Assembly (NCBI GenBank): GCA_004154925.1
Contig: QJNS01000080.1
Location: forward strand, 62,001-126,000
Length of the DNA: 64,000 nucleotides
Source of the DNA: Monosporascus cannonballus
Lineage: Eukaryota > Ascomycota > Sordariomycetes > Xylariales
Reading direction: 5' to 3'
In this document: positions 18,552 to 30,388 of the stretch, piece by piece
How positions within the stretch are numbered: the first letter of the stretch is position 1
Layout of the letters: the number at the start of each line of letters is the position of its first letter
The notes under the pieces: generated by a model
Databases searched by the model: none
The model's input: the letters and a program-made list of their open reading frames with translations, nothing else
Told to the model about the DNA's origin: nothing
Translations under genes and position numbers: made by a program

Positions 18552-21500
18552 GGGATGACTGCTTGAAAACCTGTGGTTTGAAATTAACGACAGTCAAGGT
18601 GGCTCGAAATAGTTTAATAGGGACATTAGTGTTCCCTAAGGAGCAGGTGAAGACGGGGAAGTAAGTCTCATTTCAATTCCGCTCCGTCTTCGTTCTTATA
18701 ATGATATTGCACTTTGCCACAACCATATCAAGAACTTCGCTTACGTATGGGGTACGCATAACAGGCGTATCGACGTGGCTTCTACAACTCTCTATCACGG
18801 TGAGTCCCCGTAAGTACCTATTGCAATCTCATGTTTCTCAACGCACTTCTTGCAGTGGGACCAATCACACCTTGATACGGCGGTCCCCGACAAAGGTGAA
18901 CGCAGGCATCCGACGTATGAGGTTGTTCCACGCTTACCAGGTTGCCTGATTCGACGCCTCGCAGGAGGCTTGTAACTGCAGCCGTGTATAGGTGGACAGA
19001 TATGCTGCAGGTACCGTTGATCAATAACAGAACAGTTGACTCCCCGCCACGCGGGGCCGTCGGGCCCTCAGATCTAATTCGGCGGAGGATTTGCTCGGCC
19101 CTCCGGCCGGATGAATTGAGAACGCAACGTAGTTGGCGCCCAACTGCCGCACCTAACCAACTAGGCAAGGCCCAGTCCGACCCCATAAATACCTGCAATG
19201 CAATGCGATGCAATGCATTACCATGCGAGGCAAATGCGGCTGAACTCTGTCACCCTATCCAATGGATCTGCTTGTGAGTGGGCCGATTCTAGAACGTTGC
19301 TTGAAATCTTCACCGCGGCTTATATCCGTCGAACACGATGCGGATACCCGGGGATATTCGATCGATGAGTCAGTGCTCCTGTAGACCAAAAAGGCCATTG
19401 CGGCCTAAGGTGACGTCGACAACAAGGAACTGTTGGCCCAAAACGGCGCTGTCACTGGAAGAGGTGTCAGTTATCGTTGCACATCCCAGTAACAGTTATA
19501 ACGTTACGAGATAAGATGTGTTTATAGTGGAGATTCTGCGTAGATGACTGGCAGGGATCCATAAAAATCTGCTTGGGAAGATTATCGTCGATGTGTGTGG
19601 ATTCGGTGTAGTCTTTATACTCCGTGACGACCTAAATATAAGCGATTGGTGGTGAGGTTATTTGGCGGAGTCGGTGTGTAGAAAGAAGAGGGATTTTAGT
19701 ACTTAGACACGCACTGCAATATGGTGCTAGACATTGAAAACTATCACAATTTCTCCGTACAACATAGTTGCAAATAACTGTGCCGTACTCTATGATCAAG
19801 GTTACCATCAGTATTGGATCCATCAGTGTTGGTACGGACAACTCGAACCATCAGTGTGCCACATGATGGCGTCGTCATGATGAAAACTATGAGACTCACT
19901 TCATCGTCCAATGCCCCACATGACCCCCGCCCTGTTAGTTGTTACGTGCCTCTGACTCGGTGTATCATTTGAAGAATGACAACATGACAATGTTGGAAGA
20001 CCCGGAACCTTCACCGATACAAGCGATTCCCTGTCTATATTTACATAATGCGTATATATGGGGCAAGTGGACCTTCCTGATTCGTCATTAACAGCATTGC
20101 ATGCCATCCTGTTTTAGTCGCTCCTCATGTTCGACACACAGTGAGTGCCGATATCCTTCATCGATGTTGTCGAAGGTGCCGTATAGGGAAGTATAGAATC
20201 TTGGATTACACGGCACATTGCGGCCTTAGGCTTCTACGGATACATATACACTAGTCACTGTTACGCGTCTGCTGCATTCTGCAACAAACCAAGTAACACG
20301 ACGACACTCCACGTAATGCAGCGTTTCTTGTACAATAGCGAGCCCATCTTGTACGTCACTAGAGCGACTGGACCACGGCCCATATTAGCTGACAGGCTAT
20401 GTGTGTATTTACCTAGCCACGTTGTAAAAGGCCTGGAAAGAACCCACACCCGTATAAAAAGCCCAGAAACTGCACCTCCCGTTACCCAATCGAAGGGCCA
20501 TTCACTTTTAAGTGGCCGAAATGCAGATAGCTGATGTCTTGTAGCACAACACGTGGAAAGCATTGAGAAACGCTGGCTGGTATAGGCATTGGTTATCTAT
20601 ACTACCTCAACGTACAGTCGCATCACCAGGGTTCCTCGGTATGATATCCGGGCGATATTATTTCGGAGTTGCAAAACAGCTACGCACGCCACAACCGAGG
20701 AACCGTTGCTAACGTGTTCGGTAATGGTCCACTCCTGGCTCATGGGCAGACACGTAGCAAGATCGAATACTCAACAAGCTCGCGGACGAAGGAAGAATAG
20801 CGGAGTGCTCCCTCAACTATGCAAAGCCCTCAATACATAAGGATTCTATTGCATGCTGCTGCAATGATTAACTTGCCTAGAGATCTACAAGAGGAATACC
20901 GAATGAACTGCCTTCCGGCATTAGCACGACGGTGAAATCAGGCCGGACGACAAGGTAGCGGTGGAGAAAGTGTGTATAGAGATAATTCAACGGTGTGGCG
21001 GGAGTGGTAGGTCAGTACTTATCACATCATATATCATTGCTATAGGAGCAGTATCCTCTGCATATATGGCTTTGTGCTCAGGTAAGCCAGCCTTCCGCCA
21101 GTTTGTGAACTCATTAATATCGTCGAACCCGTAAGACAAATTCCAAGATCAATGGATTAAATTTTGTTCTTGGTGAACCGAGATTTAAACCCTGACAAAT
21201 TAACAAGAATCTTGGTATCATCGTTGTTGCGGTGTAGTTGCCGTGATCCTACCTATATCCTCATCTGTGCATGCACACGTAAGGCGGTGATCTCCTTTAG
21301 CAAAGCCAAGCTTTTCCGGCTCCACTAAATACCAGGGGACCCTTGGCTGCCGCTGACAGCCCGGCGCTGTGGTGGGGTGGAAAGTGGAGTTCACGATCGT
21401 CCTGGTTCGTGCGTGTAAGCGAAGGAGATTTTCCAAAACGATTAAATGGGAAGACAACTCCGCTGACAGGTATATTATAGGCGTGTATAGGACAGACTGT

Positions 21501-22464
21501 ACTCGACTATCTTTCGTTCAGGCCATCTAAGTGCCTCTAACGGAGCTGTTTTGAAATATTCCATGGTGTCCCAAGCTACTCAGGCCCCTGTAGCCGGTTT
21601 CTCCGTGTTGTTCTCACGGTCTTTGGAGCCGCTAGTTCACACCCCTCACTCTTCCTCCTAATAAGCGATAACGCTCACAGTGTGTTGTACGGCGCCTGTG
21701 GGAAAGGTTTTATTTCTTCTTTCACATCTGACTACTGTCCCTACCGTATGCGAACTACGCCGTCCCCATTGATCGTCGTGAACGATTACGGTCACAAACA
21801 CTGAAGTAGCAAAAGTAGGGTTCGGCAAGGGGAAGCCGAGCCCCATACATGTCGCTTGAGTGACTACAGCCCACGACATGCCAACTAGTCGGGATCCACT
21901 GTCGAGGCCGTCGATATATACTGTGGCCCCAATACACTAGCCCTGCCGTGGGAGCCACCATTAGCCCGCTTGGGCGGTCTAGACTCCAAATCCCGGTGTT
22001 TTCCTATATACATATATGAAGGCTTGGCCACTCCAGCAAACTCGCATGCGTATCAACGACTGCACTTCGTCGGATTCCTTATCCGTTTACAGCACTTAGT
22101 GCCTCGGTCTTTCAATGTGTTGGCATTTTGGTATGCAGAGGTGGCTTCTCCGCCCGCCGCTATGTGGTCCCTGAAGATATGGTGCAGCCCTAAAACGCCA
22201 ACCCATGCCAATCGCTCTGGGGGCTGATATGACAGCTTCTCTGACCAACTGCCCGGTAAAACGCCACACAGAGGATGATGAGGTCATTGTCGTTCCATTA
22301 CCATGGTATACCCCTTGGTTACTAAGTCGACAGATACAATGTCTTTCCAGTGTCCCCCCAAGGGACCAAGGTCCAAACAGTTTCGATGCTCTCGAAGCTG
22401 GGATGCTAGAAGAGACACCGAGAAAGAATAATCTCCAGAGAGGTGCTTCAGAGATATCTCCTTG

Positions 22465-23004
22465 CTATATGACATCTGTCGGAGCGACAATTACCACAAT
22501 GATGAATAATAAATCGAAGGTTAGGTCGGCTGCTTTTACAGAGGGGCTATGATGAATAGAAGTTTTTGCTCCTTCTAACTCCAACGTGCATCCACTAGGA
22601 CTCTTCCAGTCGGTCATTGACGTTATATCGATTGATGATTCAAGACGGGGAATCCCGTCTGCTTTAGAGGTTGAAAGCGAGTTGAGGCTCATTCCTCTTC
22701 TGTCAAGTCCGACAAATAGGGGAAGGAATATGATTGAAAGACGCGAGGGAGAAGGCGTAACGGCAGGTACACCTCCGGCCATGCCTTGAGGGAACGCTGT
22801 AAATCGAACTGCAATTGACTGCAACATGCCATAGGAGGACTCCGGGTGCCAGGTTTGCAAAATGCATTTCCGTCTCACACTGCGTTCCATCATACGACTA
22901 TGGAATTCTGTGGATATCGTAATGAGATCATATTTTCCCGAAATCCCAGTTAATCCCAGTTCTCGCCAAAATCGTAATCGGGTTGATCGGAATTCCAGTA
23001 TCAC
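22465..23004 (-). other. Unassigned protein-like open frame
   Basis: A 179-codon frame, open further upstream to about 23,040 without an ATG, includes FVILEFRSTRLRFWRELGL and CILQTWHPESSYGMLQSIA. The amino-acid mix looks protein-like, but an open frame also exists on the opposite strand (22,586-22,789) and I recognise no family. The 5' end stops about 40 bp short of repeat copy 2, so it could be a gene fragment truncated at the repeat. Confidence 0.2.
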
Positions 23005-23076
23005 AAATGTCTCACGTCGTCGTCGATGATCAACTTTGAGCTTGTCTCACTCCGACTCTCAGGGATATGTTGATTT

Positions 23077-23250
23077 GTTGTCATGGGAAAAATGGGGGTC
23101 TAAAGGGCTCCAATCAGACACCCCTGGTGAGCTCCACCAGGGGCTATAAAAAGGGCTTCGATCAGCTTTAATGGCTTGGGAAGATCTTCCCTCCTTAGAG
23201 TCAGAGCTATCAATATCGCCTCAAATTTCTTCTGCGACGTTTGTAATATG
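23077..23250 (+). repeat. Dispersed promoter-like repeat, copy 2
   Basis: Inverted relative to copy 1 at 16,355-16,532. It contains CCAATCAG at 23,111, a perfect palindrome with arms CCCCTGGTG (23,121-23,129) and CACCAGGGG (23,135-23,143) around AGCTC, and TATAAAAA at 23,145-23,152. The order CCAAT, palindrome, TATA resembles a complete core promoter. An ATG at 23,171 opens a 50-codon frame that is not conserved in copy 1. Confidence 0.75.
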
Positions 23251-24035
23251 GTATATAAATGTACGGCTCGACCCACGAAAGGGGCATAGGGGCTCAGAGT
23301 TCGGGCCCAACATCGTCATGTGAGTTTGTACGGTAGACATCATAGCATCAGTCGCAACCCCTCGTTTACGGGTTTTTTGTGGCGGTGGGTTATGTAATTT
23401 TGACGGAGAAAGGTCGCCATTGTTTCAATTTACCATTTATATATTGCTAGCAATACCTACCACTCCCTATTCACCGAGACAGGAGAATACAGGAAACGTA
23501 GTAGGCTTTAGGTGGTAATTTGCACCCTCGTCGTCGTAATCATTCCACGAACACGAGATTGGAGCGAGTCGTAGATGTACAAATATTGCCGTTATCCAAT
23601 GAGATTAATTCCAGATGCCCGGCATTTAGTGATGTTGGGTATGCAGCCCGGGCGGGTGAGTAAGCAACAAGGTTAGTAATAGTTGACGGACAATTAGCGG
23701 GGTCAACCATTGACTATGGAATATAACATCGTGATGACGAATATAGCATTACTTCCTGTCATGGCTGCAAAGTGGTGTGTGACGGTTGACATCATAACTA
23801 CCGGAGATTTCTCCACATGCAAACGCAGTTTTCAATTTAAATACCAATTCTCCTCTTCAGCGGTAGAGGTATCGTCATTCGTCCTGTGGGCTGTATACAC
23901 TGCTGCATGCATTCCCAAGCTTTGCGGGTTTTAGGACGAACTGTCTGCATTCCCAGCTCAGTCTCTCTCGCCCCTGCATCCTCCGTTGTGGCGTGTTCCA
24001 CCGTAAAGAGTATTCGAAGTTTTAACTCATCCAGG

Positions 24036-24630
24036 ATGTCTCCCTTTCCGACCCCTTCGAGTGACAGGCCCAGGCATGAGATGCAATACTTTCCCGACAT
24101 GCTCACGGCTCTGCCGTCAAAGTCAGCTGAGTTTCGGAGGGTATTGTGGACTGGTCGGTATCCGCTAATAGCAATGCTTCTGGAGTGCTAACACGCGGCA
24201 GGCTTGTACAGCCAGCTAGTTCTAATGAATGTACCAGTTGGTGGTGATATCGGCGATGAAGTATGCTATCGTTGCAGCATCAACGATTAGTGCTGACAGC
24301 CACGGTGCTTAGATCCACACTGTAGACCAGATTCTAACGTTCACGTCGGGAACGGGCCTGGCGCAAGTAGGCGGCAAGAAGCAGGAGGTGAAAGCAGGGG
24401 ACTTGGTCATTGTCCCGGCCGGCACCCAGCATCAGTTCATCAACACGGGACCGACGCCCTTGCTACTCTACACTGTGTATAGTCCGGCCGAGCACAAGCC
24501 GACTTCTATTCACAAGACAAAGGAGCAAGGCGACAAGGAAGAAGAAGACGGTATCGACGAACCGCCTGAATGGAGCCAGAAGAGTAAGGCCGAGAACGAG
24601 AAGGAGGGATGGGTAAAGGTACCTGAGTAA
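24036..24630 (+). CDS. Small cupin-domain protein (three exons)
   Basis: Exon 1 (24,036-24,157) starts MSPFPTPSSDRPRHEMQYFP and reaches FRRVLWTG. Intron 1 (24,158-24,211, 54 bp) has GTATCC, GCTAAC and ACAG. Exon 2 (24,212-24,260) gives QLVLMNVPVGGDIGDE. Intron 2 (24,261-24,312, 52 bp) has GTATGC, GCTGAC and TTAG. Exon 3 (24,313-24,630) gives IHTVDQILTFTSGTGLAQVG, KAGDLVIVPAGTQHQFINTG and LLLYTVYSPAEHKP, ending WVKVPE. The phases join exactly, to 162 residues. The double-stranded beta-helix with G(X)5HxxxE-like and PAGxxHxxxN motifs is typical of single-domain cupins; the first motif reads GDIGDEIHTVDQ. Substrate is unknown. Intact splice sites and frame argue that the gene is functional. It is the last gene before the AT-rich compartment. 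Confidence 0.88.
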
Positions 24631-24800
24631 TTCCAAGGTATGAATAACAGGGGCTCGCTCGAGGGCCGCTATAATAACTGTTCAACTTGGCTAACTAGGG
24701 ATAGGACCGGTTGCTAGAATATTACCAAATTTTAATGTATATGGACCAGATAGTTCATTTCCATACTTCTATAGGCACTGGTGTAATCAGAATACGGGCG

Positions 24801-24919
24801 TATGACGGCTAGGCGGTTTAACCAACTATTAAACCTTAGTCGTACGGGTTTATGTTGGCAGGAGTATCGTGGGATTCTAAGCAATAGATATAATAACGTG
24901 TTACGTCTTTTAGGGCTAG
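24801..24919 (-). repeat. Truncated, largely unmutated LTR fragment of the C family
   Basis: Beginning TATGACGGCTAGGCGGTT, this matches the reverse complement of the 3' end of the element C LTR (about 60,336-60,454), sharing phrases such as GGTTTATGTTGGCAGGAGTA. Similarity fades after about 24,919. It is much less AT-enriched than the same sequence at 53,975-54,093. Confidence 0.75.
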
Positions 24920-24992
24920 TTCTCAAACTTTCAGCAGCACTGACTTGTGGGGATTCAGAATCAGAATCAGCAAACCGTTCTTGTCTTTCAGA

Positions 24993-25031
24993 ACCAGCCA
25001 TCCCCACCTTTTTTGGCTGAAAATGGCTGGT
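24993..25031. other. Hairpin at the compartment boundary
   Basis: ACCAGCCAT (24,993-25,001) pairs exactly with ATGGCTGGT (25,023-25,031) around a 21-base loop that contains a T run. Base composition falls sharply to AT-rich about 100 bp downstream. Its role is unknown. Confidence 0.6.
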
Positions 25032-25139
25032 CCTTCTTGGCGCTTCCGGACCAATGATGTTTATTCAATATGCTGAAAAATCCCTATTACAGAATCAGCT
25101 ACCTTCGAGGTGCTAAAATTACTGTTGAATAACGTATGG

Positions 25140-26640
25140 ATTACGTTAAAAACCTTGTCCTAGTTTTAAATTATTTTTTTATTATATATTTTAATAATAT
25201 TATAAACTGAAATCTTTATAATTATTATTTTATAATTTCGTAATATAACTTAATGTTTTTTCGTAATTACAAATTATAATATTAATATAAAAAATATATT
25301 ACTGTTAAAAAAATTAATTATTATTATAATTTCTTTTTATAATTTTTAATCGCTATAATTAATGTTATATTAAATTAAATATTAATAATTAAACGAACTT
25401 TAAATATATATTTACGTTATTTTATTTTATAAATAATTATTTCTAAAAATTAATAATTAAAAATATGTATTACGTATTACGTAATTAATTATTAACAAAT
25501 ACGGCATTTAAAACGTTACGGATTGCGGTAAACAAATAGTAATAATTTTTTATATTATAATTTAAAATATTTTTATTTAAATTATTATATATTATTTTAT
25601 AAAAAATAATAACGTTATTTATTATATGTTTTATATAATTTTAAATATTTTTATAATATTAATATATATTATCATTAAATCCGTTAATAATTATTTTTAT
25701 TTTAAGATTATTAATAATAATTTTTTTATAATTGAAAAATATAATAAAAATATTCGATAATATTTATTTTAAAATCCGAATTAAAATTCATATTTTTAAA
25801 TGAAAAATATTAAAAAATTACAAAAGAAATTATTAACGAATATATTAATTATTTATAATTTAAATCAAAGATTTACTTATATATTAATAACTTAATAAAG
25901 TTTTACGAATAATGTTAAAATATTTAATAATATAATTAATTATAATAACTACATTATTTTAAAAAATAAATATATATTTAAAGGTATGAATTACGTTACC
26001 GATAAACAAATCCTTATTTCGTATTACAAAACCTAATATTATTTTTAAAAATAAACGTAAACCGAATTAAAATTATAAATTTCGGAAAAGCTATATAATT
26101 TAAAGCATACGCAATTACAAAATATTATCGAAAAAACTTTCGGCAAATAAAAAAATAATTTTAAAATATTTAAGAAAACTTTTCTTTATATATATATTAA
26201 TACGATATTTAAGGCGATTTACGTAACAGTTAGCTTTTATAACTTTTTGTTAAATTACGGCGAAATCGACCTTAATAAATTATTAAAATTAGATAAAAAA
26301 AGTCTATGTTAACGATAAAAATTAAACGAATAATTTTTCGCGCGCAAAACGGCAGAGCTGTACATATTTCCTTATTGCAAAATATCGTAATAAAATTGCG
26401 AAAAAAACATAAAATACGTATTAAAAATTCAAAAAGGATTAAAGGCGAAAATAATAAAATAAAAATATTACTATTATTATAAATTAATTAAAAGGCGGGT
26501 TCGATATTAAGGCGTAACAAATTAATTAATAAACACGAAAAGCTTTTCAATTAATTTCTTAATTTTTTCGTTATAATAATTCAAAAATCCCCAAATTCGA
26601 AATATACTTATTTTATATAGGGATTTAACACTTTTAAAAC
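25140..26640 (+). pseudogene. PIF/Harbinger-type DDE transposase relic, RIP-mutated
   Basis: Only the part from about 25,760 to 26,320 is recognisable. Read through RIP-type stops, the plus-strand frame gives an FNLRFTYIL-like block (canonical fungal Harbinger sequence DFxxRFTYVLAGWEGSA...) near 25,860. A Y(F/L)xKGxNYVTDKQILISYY block follows near 25,980, then a LYNLKHTQLQNIIEKTFG block (canonical LFNxRHAQLRNVIERxFG) near 26,090-26,140. A ...YINTIFKAIYVTVSFYNFLLNYGE block (canonical ...FACCALHNFIR...) ends it near 26,250. Stops fall where Gln or Trp is expected. The family call rests on the RNxIERxFG and HNF blocks. The DNA from 25,140 to 25,760 and from 26,320 to 26,640 is featureless AT-rich sequence that probably belongs to the same element; I could not define terminal inverted repeats. 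Confidence 0.55.
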
Positions 26641-26727
26641 TGTAATAACTTATGTATTATATTACAACAAAACATATTGATTTAAAAAAATTGATTTTGA
26701 AAAAAAGTTCCCCTTTCTACGCCACTT

Positions 26728-26842
26728 TCTTCTACCACTTCCACCATTTCCACCACTTCTACCACTTTTACCACTTCCACCACTTCTACCACTTTCACCA
26801 CTTCCACAACTTTAATACCTTCAACACCTTCAACACCTTTAC
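26728..26842. repeat. 9-bp tandem repeat (TTCCACCAC-type)
   Basis: Some twelve imperfect copies of TTCYACCAC/TTTYACCAC are followed by TTCAACACC copies. Read in the plus frame it encodes FHHFYHFHH; in the minus frame it encodes VVEVV-type repeats. It lies downstream of the Harbinger relic. Confidence 0.85.
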
Positions 26843-26899
26843 AGCTTTATATCCGTATTATTTCCATCATTTTCATCACCCTCCGTACTTAAGGAATTC

Positions 26900-27119
26900 G
26901 TAATACCTTTGTTATTATTATAAAGCATCTTTTTTTCGTTGCCTTCGCAATTCCTACCGTCCGAATCGCCAGTTCCTTCGAAACTTCTAATCCATTAATG
27001 TTATGGCTGCACCATACCATCACGCCACCAGAGCAAAAGATCGGTGGAATGATCGCAATTGTGGCGATCATCCTAATGCTTACAGCTGCATATATACTCT
27101 GGAGCTCTTATAGGTGACC
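26900..27119. other. Less-mutated island within the AT-rich block
   Basis: Composition here is near normal, unlike both flanks. A plus-strand frame around 27,000-27,113 ends with MIAIVAIILMLTAAYILWSS and a stop, which resembles a single membrane-spanning tail, but no start or upstream exon is evident. Confidence 0.35.
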
Positions 27120-27610
27120 GGGCCGTAACGATTAACGCCTTAAATTATCGTTCATACCGATAAACATAATAGCAAAACGGTTTTCACTCGCCCAAGTCTG
27201 GACGACGTAAAATAACGTATCGTCGCTGAATTCGTTAATATAAGTATTATTAAAAATTTAAGGGCCATTTTTATATCTAACTCGACGTTTTTAACTACCT
27301 TTTCAAAGCGAACCAGCGCTTTAGCGACGTTATCGAGGCCCTTTTTCACTATCACGCCACCATATTCCTTGGCTTTTTTCCTTTTCTACTACGTCGCCGA
27401 ATTATCAGCAAAATACCTACGAAGGCGGTTGCAAACCTGCTATAAAACGAAAATATCCTCGGCCTCTTTAACGAAGCTATTTCTTTCCTCGCCGGCAGTC
27501 GGTTTTTGCGAAAAAAAACCTATAATAGCTCTTAAACGAAATAATAACGTTAATTTCTTTTTTAAGGCCAATAGTTAACTCGCCTTTAGCTTTAGCGAAA
27601 GGCTCGAATA
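27120..27610 (-). pseudogene. Unidentified RIP-mutated coding fragment
   Basis: A minus-strand frame running leftward from about 27,600 reads protein-like for some 150 codons with few stops, including NSFVKEAEDIFVLQQVCNRL, then VIVKKGLDNVAKALVRFEKV, ending near 27,152 (LLLCLSV, stop). The helical, charged composition is unlike random AT-rich DNA. I recognise no family; a transposon-encoded accessory protein is possible because of the neighbouring transposase relic. Confidence 0.3.
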
Positions 27611-28499
27611 CGGCTTTACAAAATTTAACGTATTCTAAGGGCTTATATTAGAAAAATTTCGTTTTAAAATAGGCCTAAATAACGATTAATTATTACCATA
27701 TAATTTAATATGGGAAATATTATTAACTTTTAAGTAACTTTCTTATATTTCGGATTTAATTGTAAACATCTGAAAATCTTTATCTTAATGGAAATCACTT
27801 ATTTCTTTTAAAGCAAATTACGTCTGGTTTATTTTCTCAAAATAAATATATTTATTTTTCAATTTTTTAGTTATAATAATCCTTTAAGTATTTAGCTCCT
27901 TAATTACGGCTTAATAATTACGTTCCTTAATTCTATAATTCGACTTATTAAACCCTTAATCAAGTTATTTTTAATACGTTTCGAATAATATTATTACCTT
28001 ATATAAGGTTTACGAATAACGTTTGTATAATTACGTACTTTAAAATTCGTTCGGATTTTAGCTTTTTTATAAAAGTTTCGAATCGATAAAATCTTTAGCA
28101 GTTTTAATATAACGCTATTAGATATATACAGTAATCGATAAACTCGAAAAACTTTCTGCTCGAATTTGTATTAATAAAATAACAGTTATATTAAAAATAA
28201 AATACGGCTTTTTACGCGAAAACTCCGAATTCGAGAAGGTCCTGATATTAACTGTTAATTTTCTATGAGAAATTAGGCTATCTTATAAATATTCTTCGAT
28301 ATTCATTATCCTTTTAACGAATTGACGTCCTTTCAATTAATATATTTTCGATTCCTTTTTGAATACGTTATAAATAAAGATATTAACATTATGTATATCA
28401 AGAATCGATAACGATTTAACTATATTACGAAGCCGAAGCCGTTCTTTAAAATTAGCCGATTAAAGCCAAACTCAAAACAGTGGAGAATTCAGCTTTAGC

Positions 28500-28874
28500 A
28501 GGTTTATTAACGTCTTGCTGATTAACAAGGTTAGCACGAGCCTTAAGAATCAATCTCTAAAAGTTTAAGAACTGCATCTTAATACTAAGAGTGCTAGAAT
28601 TATATTATAAACGATTAGTATTAACAAATTTTATAAGCTAAAGTTATTTAGATTATAGAAATAATAAGCATATATATTCTTATTTTGGCTTAAGATATTT
28701 AAGCGGTTTAAATCCTTGAGCCCTTTAAGCTCTTTAAGCTTTTTCGCTGGCTTAAGGGGTTTAAGATATTTGACACCTTAAGACCTTTGAGCTGGTTACG
28801 TGACATCTTGGCTAGGGTCGGGTTTTGTTTTTTTCGTAGATTCGACCATTCGTAAAAAAACTAAGATTGTTATA
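28500..28874 (-). repeat. 3' LTR of gypsy element D (left boundary approximate)
   Basis: Read on the minus strand it starts TATAACAATCTTAG next to a polypurine tract (GAAAAGGGGGAAA), matching the start of the C-family LTR (TGTTACAACCTAAG) after RIP changes. It shares the downstream stretch around ATATATATGCTTATTA with the C LTR. The right edge (28,874) is clear; the left edge is set by the 371-bp length of the C LTR and is uncertain. It contains several TTTAAG/CTTAAG motifs (28,690-28,790). Confidence 0.55.
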
Positions 28875-30388
28875 TTATAATATAATTTCCCCCTTTTCAA
28901 AATCTTTGTCCTTGAAGATTAAATTATTTGTTTAGTAAATAAGTCTTCTTTTTGATACCTATTATGTCGGGCCGTATTAAAAAGTTTTGTTTTCGTAAAC
29001 GCGTTAACGATTTTATTTTATCAAAACGTATTAACCGCCTTAGTTTTACGATGTCTTTTTGTTGTCGTTATAAAAAGAAAAATATAAGATTGTTCGGAGT
29101 TCTTTAAAATATGTACCTTATATTTATTATAGCGGTTTTTAATATATTTTCGGTTCTTTAAAAGTTAAATATCAAAAACCCTTTAATAAAGAGGATCGTT
29201 TAAAACGTAAAAAGGAACAAATTTGTGAAATATTACAGACAGTTGCTAATAAACTGGACCGTTTGCAAAAATAAAGACGGTTATTTTATTATCGTAATAT
29301 TAAGATATTTCGTTAAGATATTAAAAGTATAAAGGCTATAAAAAAGTTTAAACGCTTAAAACAAAAACAATAACGATTAAAGGCCGCGGTTATCGTAATT
29401 ACGTTAGTACAAACTATAAATCCGGTTACTTGATTAAATATCGAGCTTACCGATTAGTTAATTATTAACTAGGATACATTTGTTGCCGTTAGTAAAAGTG
29501 TTTTAATAGGCGCTGGGCGCTAATAAGAATTTTAGCAGTTTTCTAGATATTTTCGAAATTCGAGTATTTTTTTTATATTTGATTAGGTACTTGATAAATC
29601 CGTTTTGTTTTCGTATGTCGAAAATTTTCTCTATTTCGTACACTATATCGTCTTCTACTTTGATCTTATTTTGTTTCTTAAGTACTATAATCGTATATAC
29701 TGTTAATTCGAACAAAGATATATAGAAAACTGGATAGAATTTAATCTTAGGTGGAAATTGTAGTTGGTAATTATTTCTAAGATTTTCTTAGCGATTTTAT
29801 ATAGACCGATATACTTAAAATCGAGTTTTTTGCTAGGTCGTTTTATTTATATATTTTTTATAGCTAAAAGAACTATTTTTCTTTTTTTTTAAAAAAAAAT
29901 TAATCCTTTTAGTCTTTTTCAATTATAATATTTGCTTATTTAATTATATACGAATTCTAATTCCGTTTTTATTTCTTAATGTAATTATTTTAGCTGTTTT
30001 AAAGTAAATATTGCCTTAATATTAACTAGACCGTTATTACGTACTGTCTTATAAACTTTTAAAATAAAATCAAAATTAACATTCGTAAGTATTATTTTAA
30101 TATTTTCGTAATAACTGGTATCATAAGTTAGCTAAGTAATAAATAACTTTTTAACCTAGTTATTTTATTTGTAATTAATATAATACTATGAATAAGTTTC
30201 TAAAATTTGATTTGTTCGTTTTATTTATTTATTTATTTGTAATTGAACAGTATTAGGTAGCTTATAGTTTAGGTTAGTTTGTATTATAGGGCTTTGCCAG
30301 GATTTAGATATATATATTAATTCGTTATCTCAAATAATTGTTATTAGTAATCCCTATATATTAAGAATATGTTTAAAAAATATATGTG
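28500..30388 (-). mobile_element. Ty3/gypsy chromodomain element D, 3' fragment
   Basis: This minus-strand fragment holds, from right to left, the end of the integrase (30,388-29,750), a chromodomain (about 29,520-29,680; VEDDIVYEIEKIFDIRKQNG, then IKYLIKYKKN), a polypurine tract and the 3' LTR. It aligns with element C from about 58,553 onward, including the stretch with repeated AAATAAATAAA. At 30,388 the match to C stops abruptly at a normal-composition island. The upstream part of the same kind of element reappears at 49,336-52,095. Chromodomain gypsy elements (chromoviruses) target heterochromatin, which fits this location. Confidence 0.75.

Larger units (their letters stand above)
18552..24035. 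other. Gene-poor region
   Basis: About 5.5 kb with no confident gene. It contains a short TGCAA/TGCGA-type run (19,192-19,221), a repeat copy at 23,077-23,250 and one moderately protein-like minus-strand frame (22,465-23,004). Many short frames overlap on both strands and are not supported by domains. Confidence 0.45.

Noticed and set aside
18818..19213. 131-codon minus-strand frame
   Set aside because: No recognisable features, a competing frame on the other strand, and short TGCAA-type repeats at its start.
23171..23323. 50-codon frame after the TATA box of repeat copy 2
   Set aside because: The other repeat copy lacks the ATG and has a frame shift, so the frame is not conserved.
26652..26903. 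Phe/His-rich protein frame
   Set aside because: Produced by the 9-bp tandem repeat; no coding support outside the repeat.
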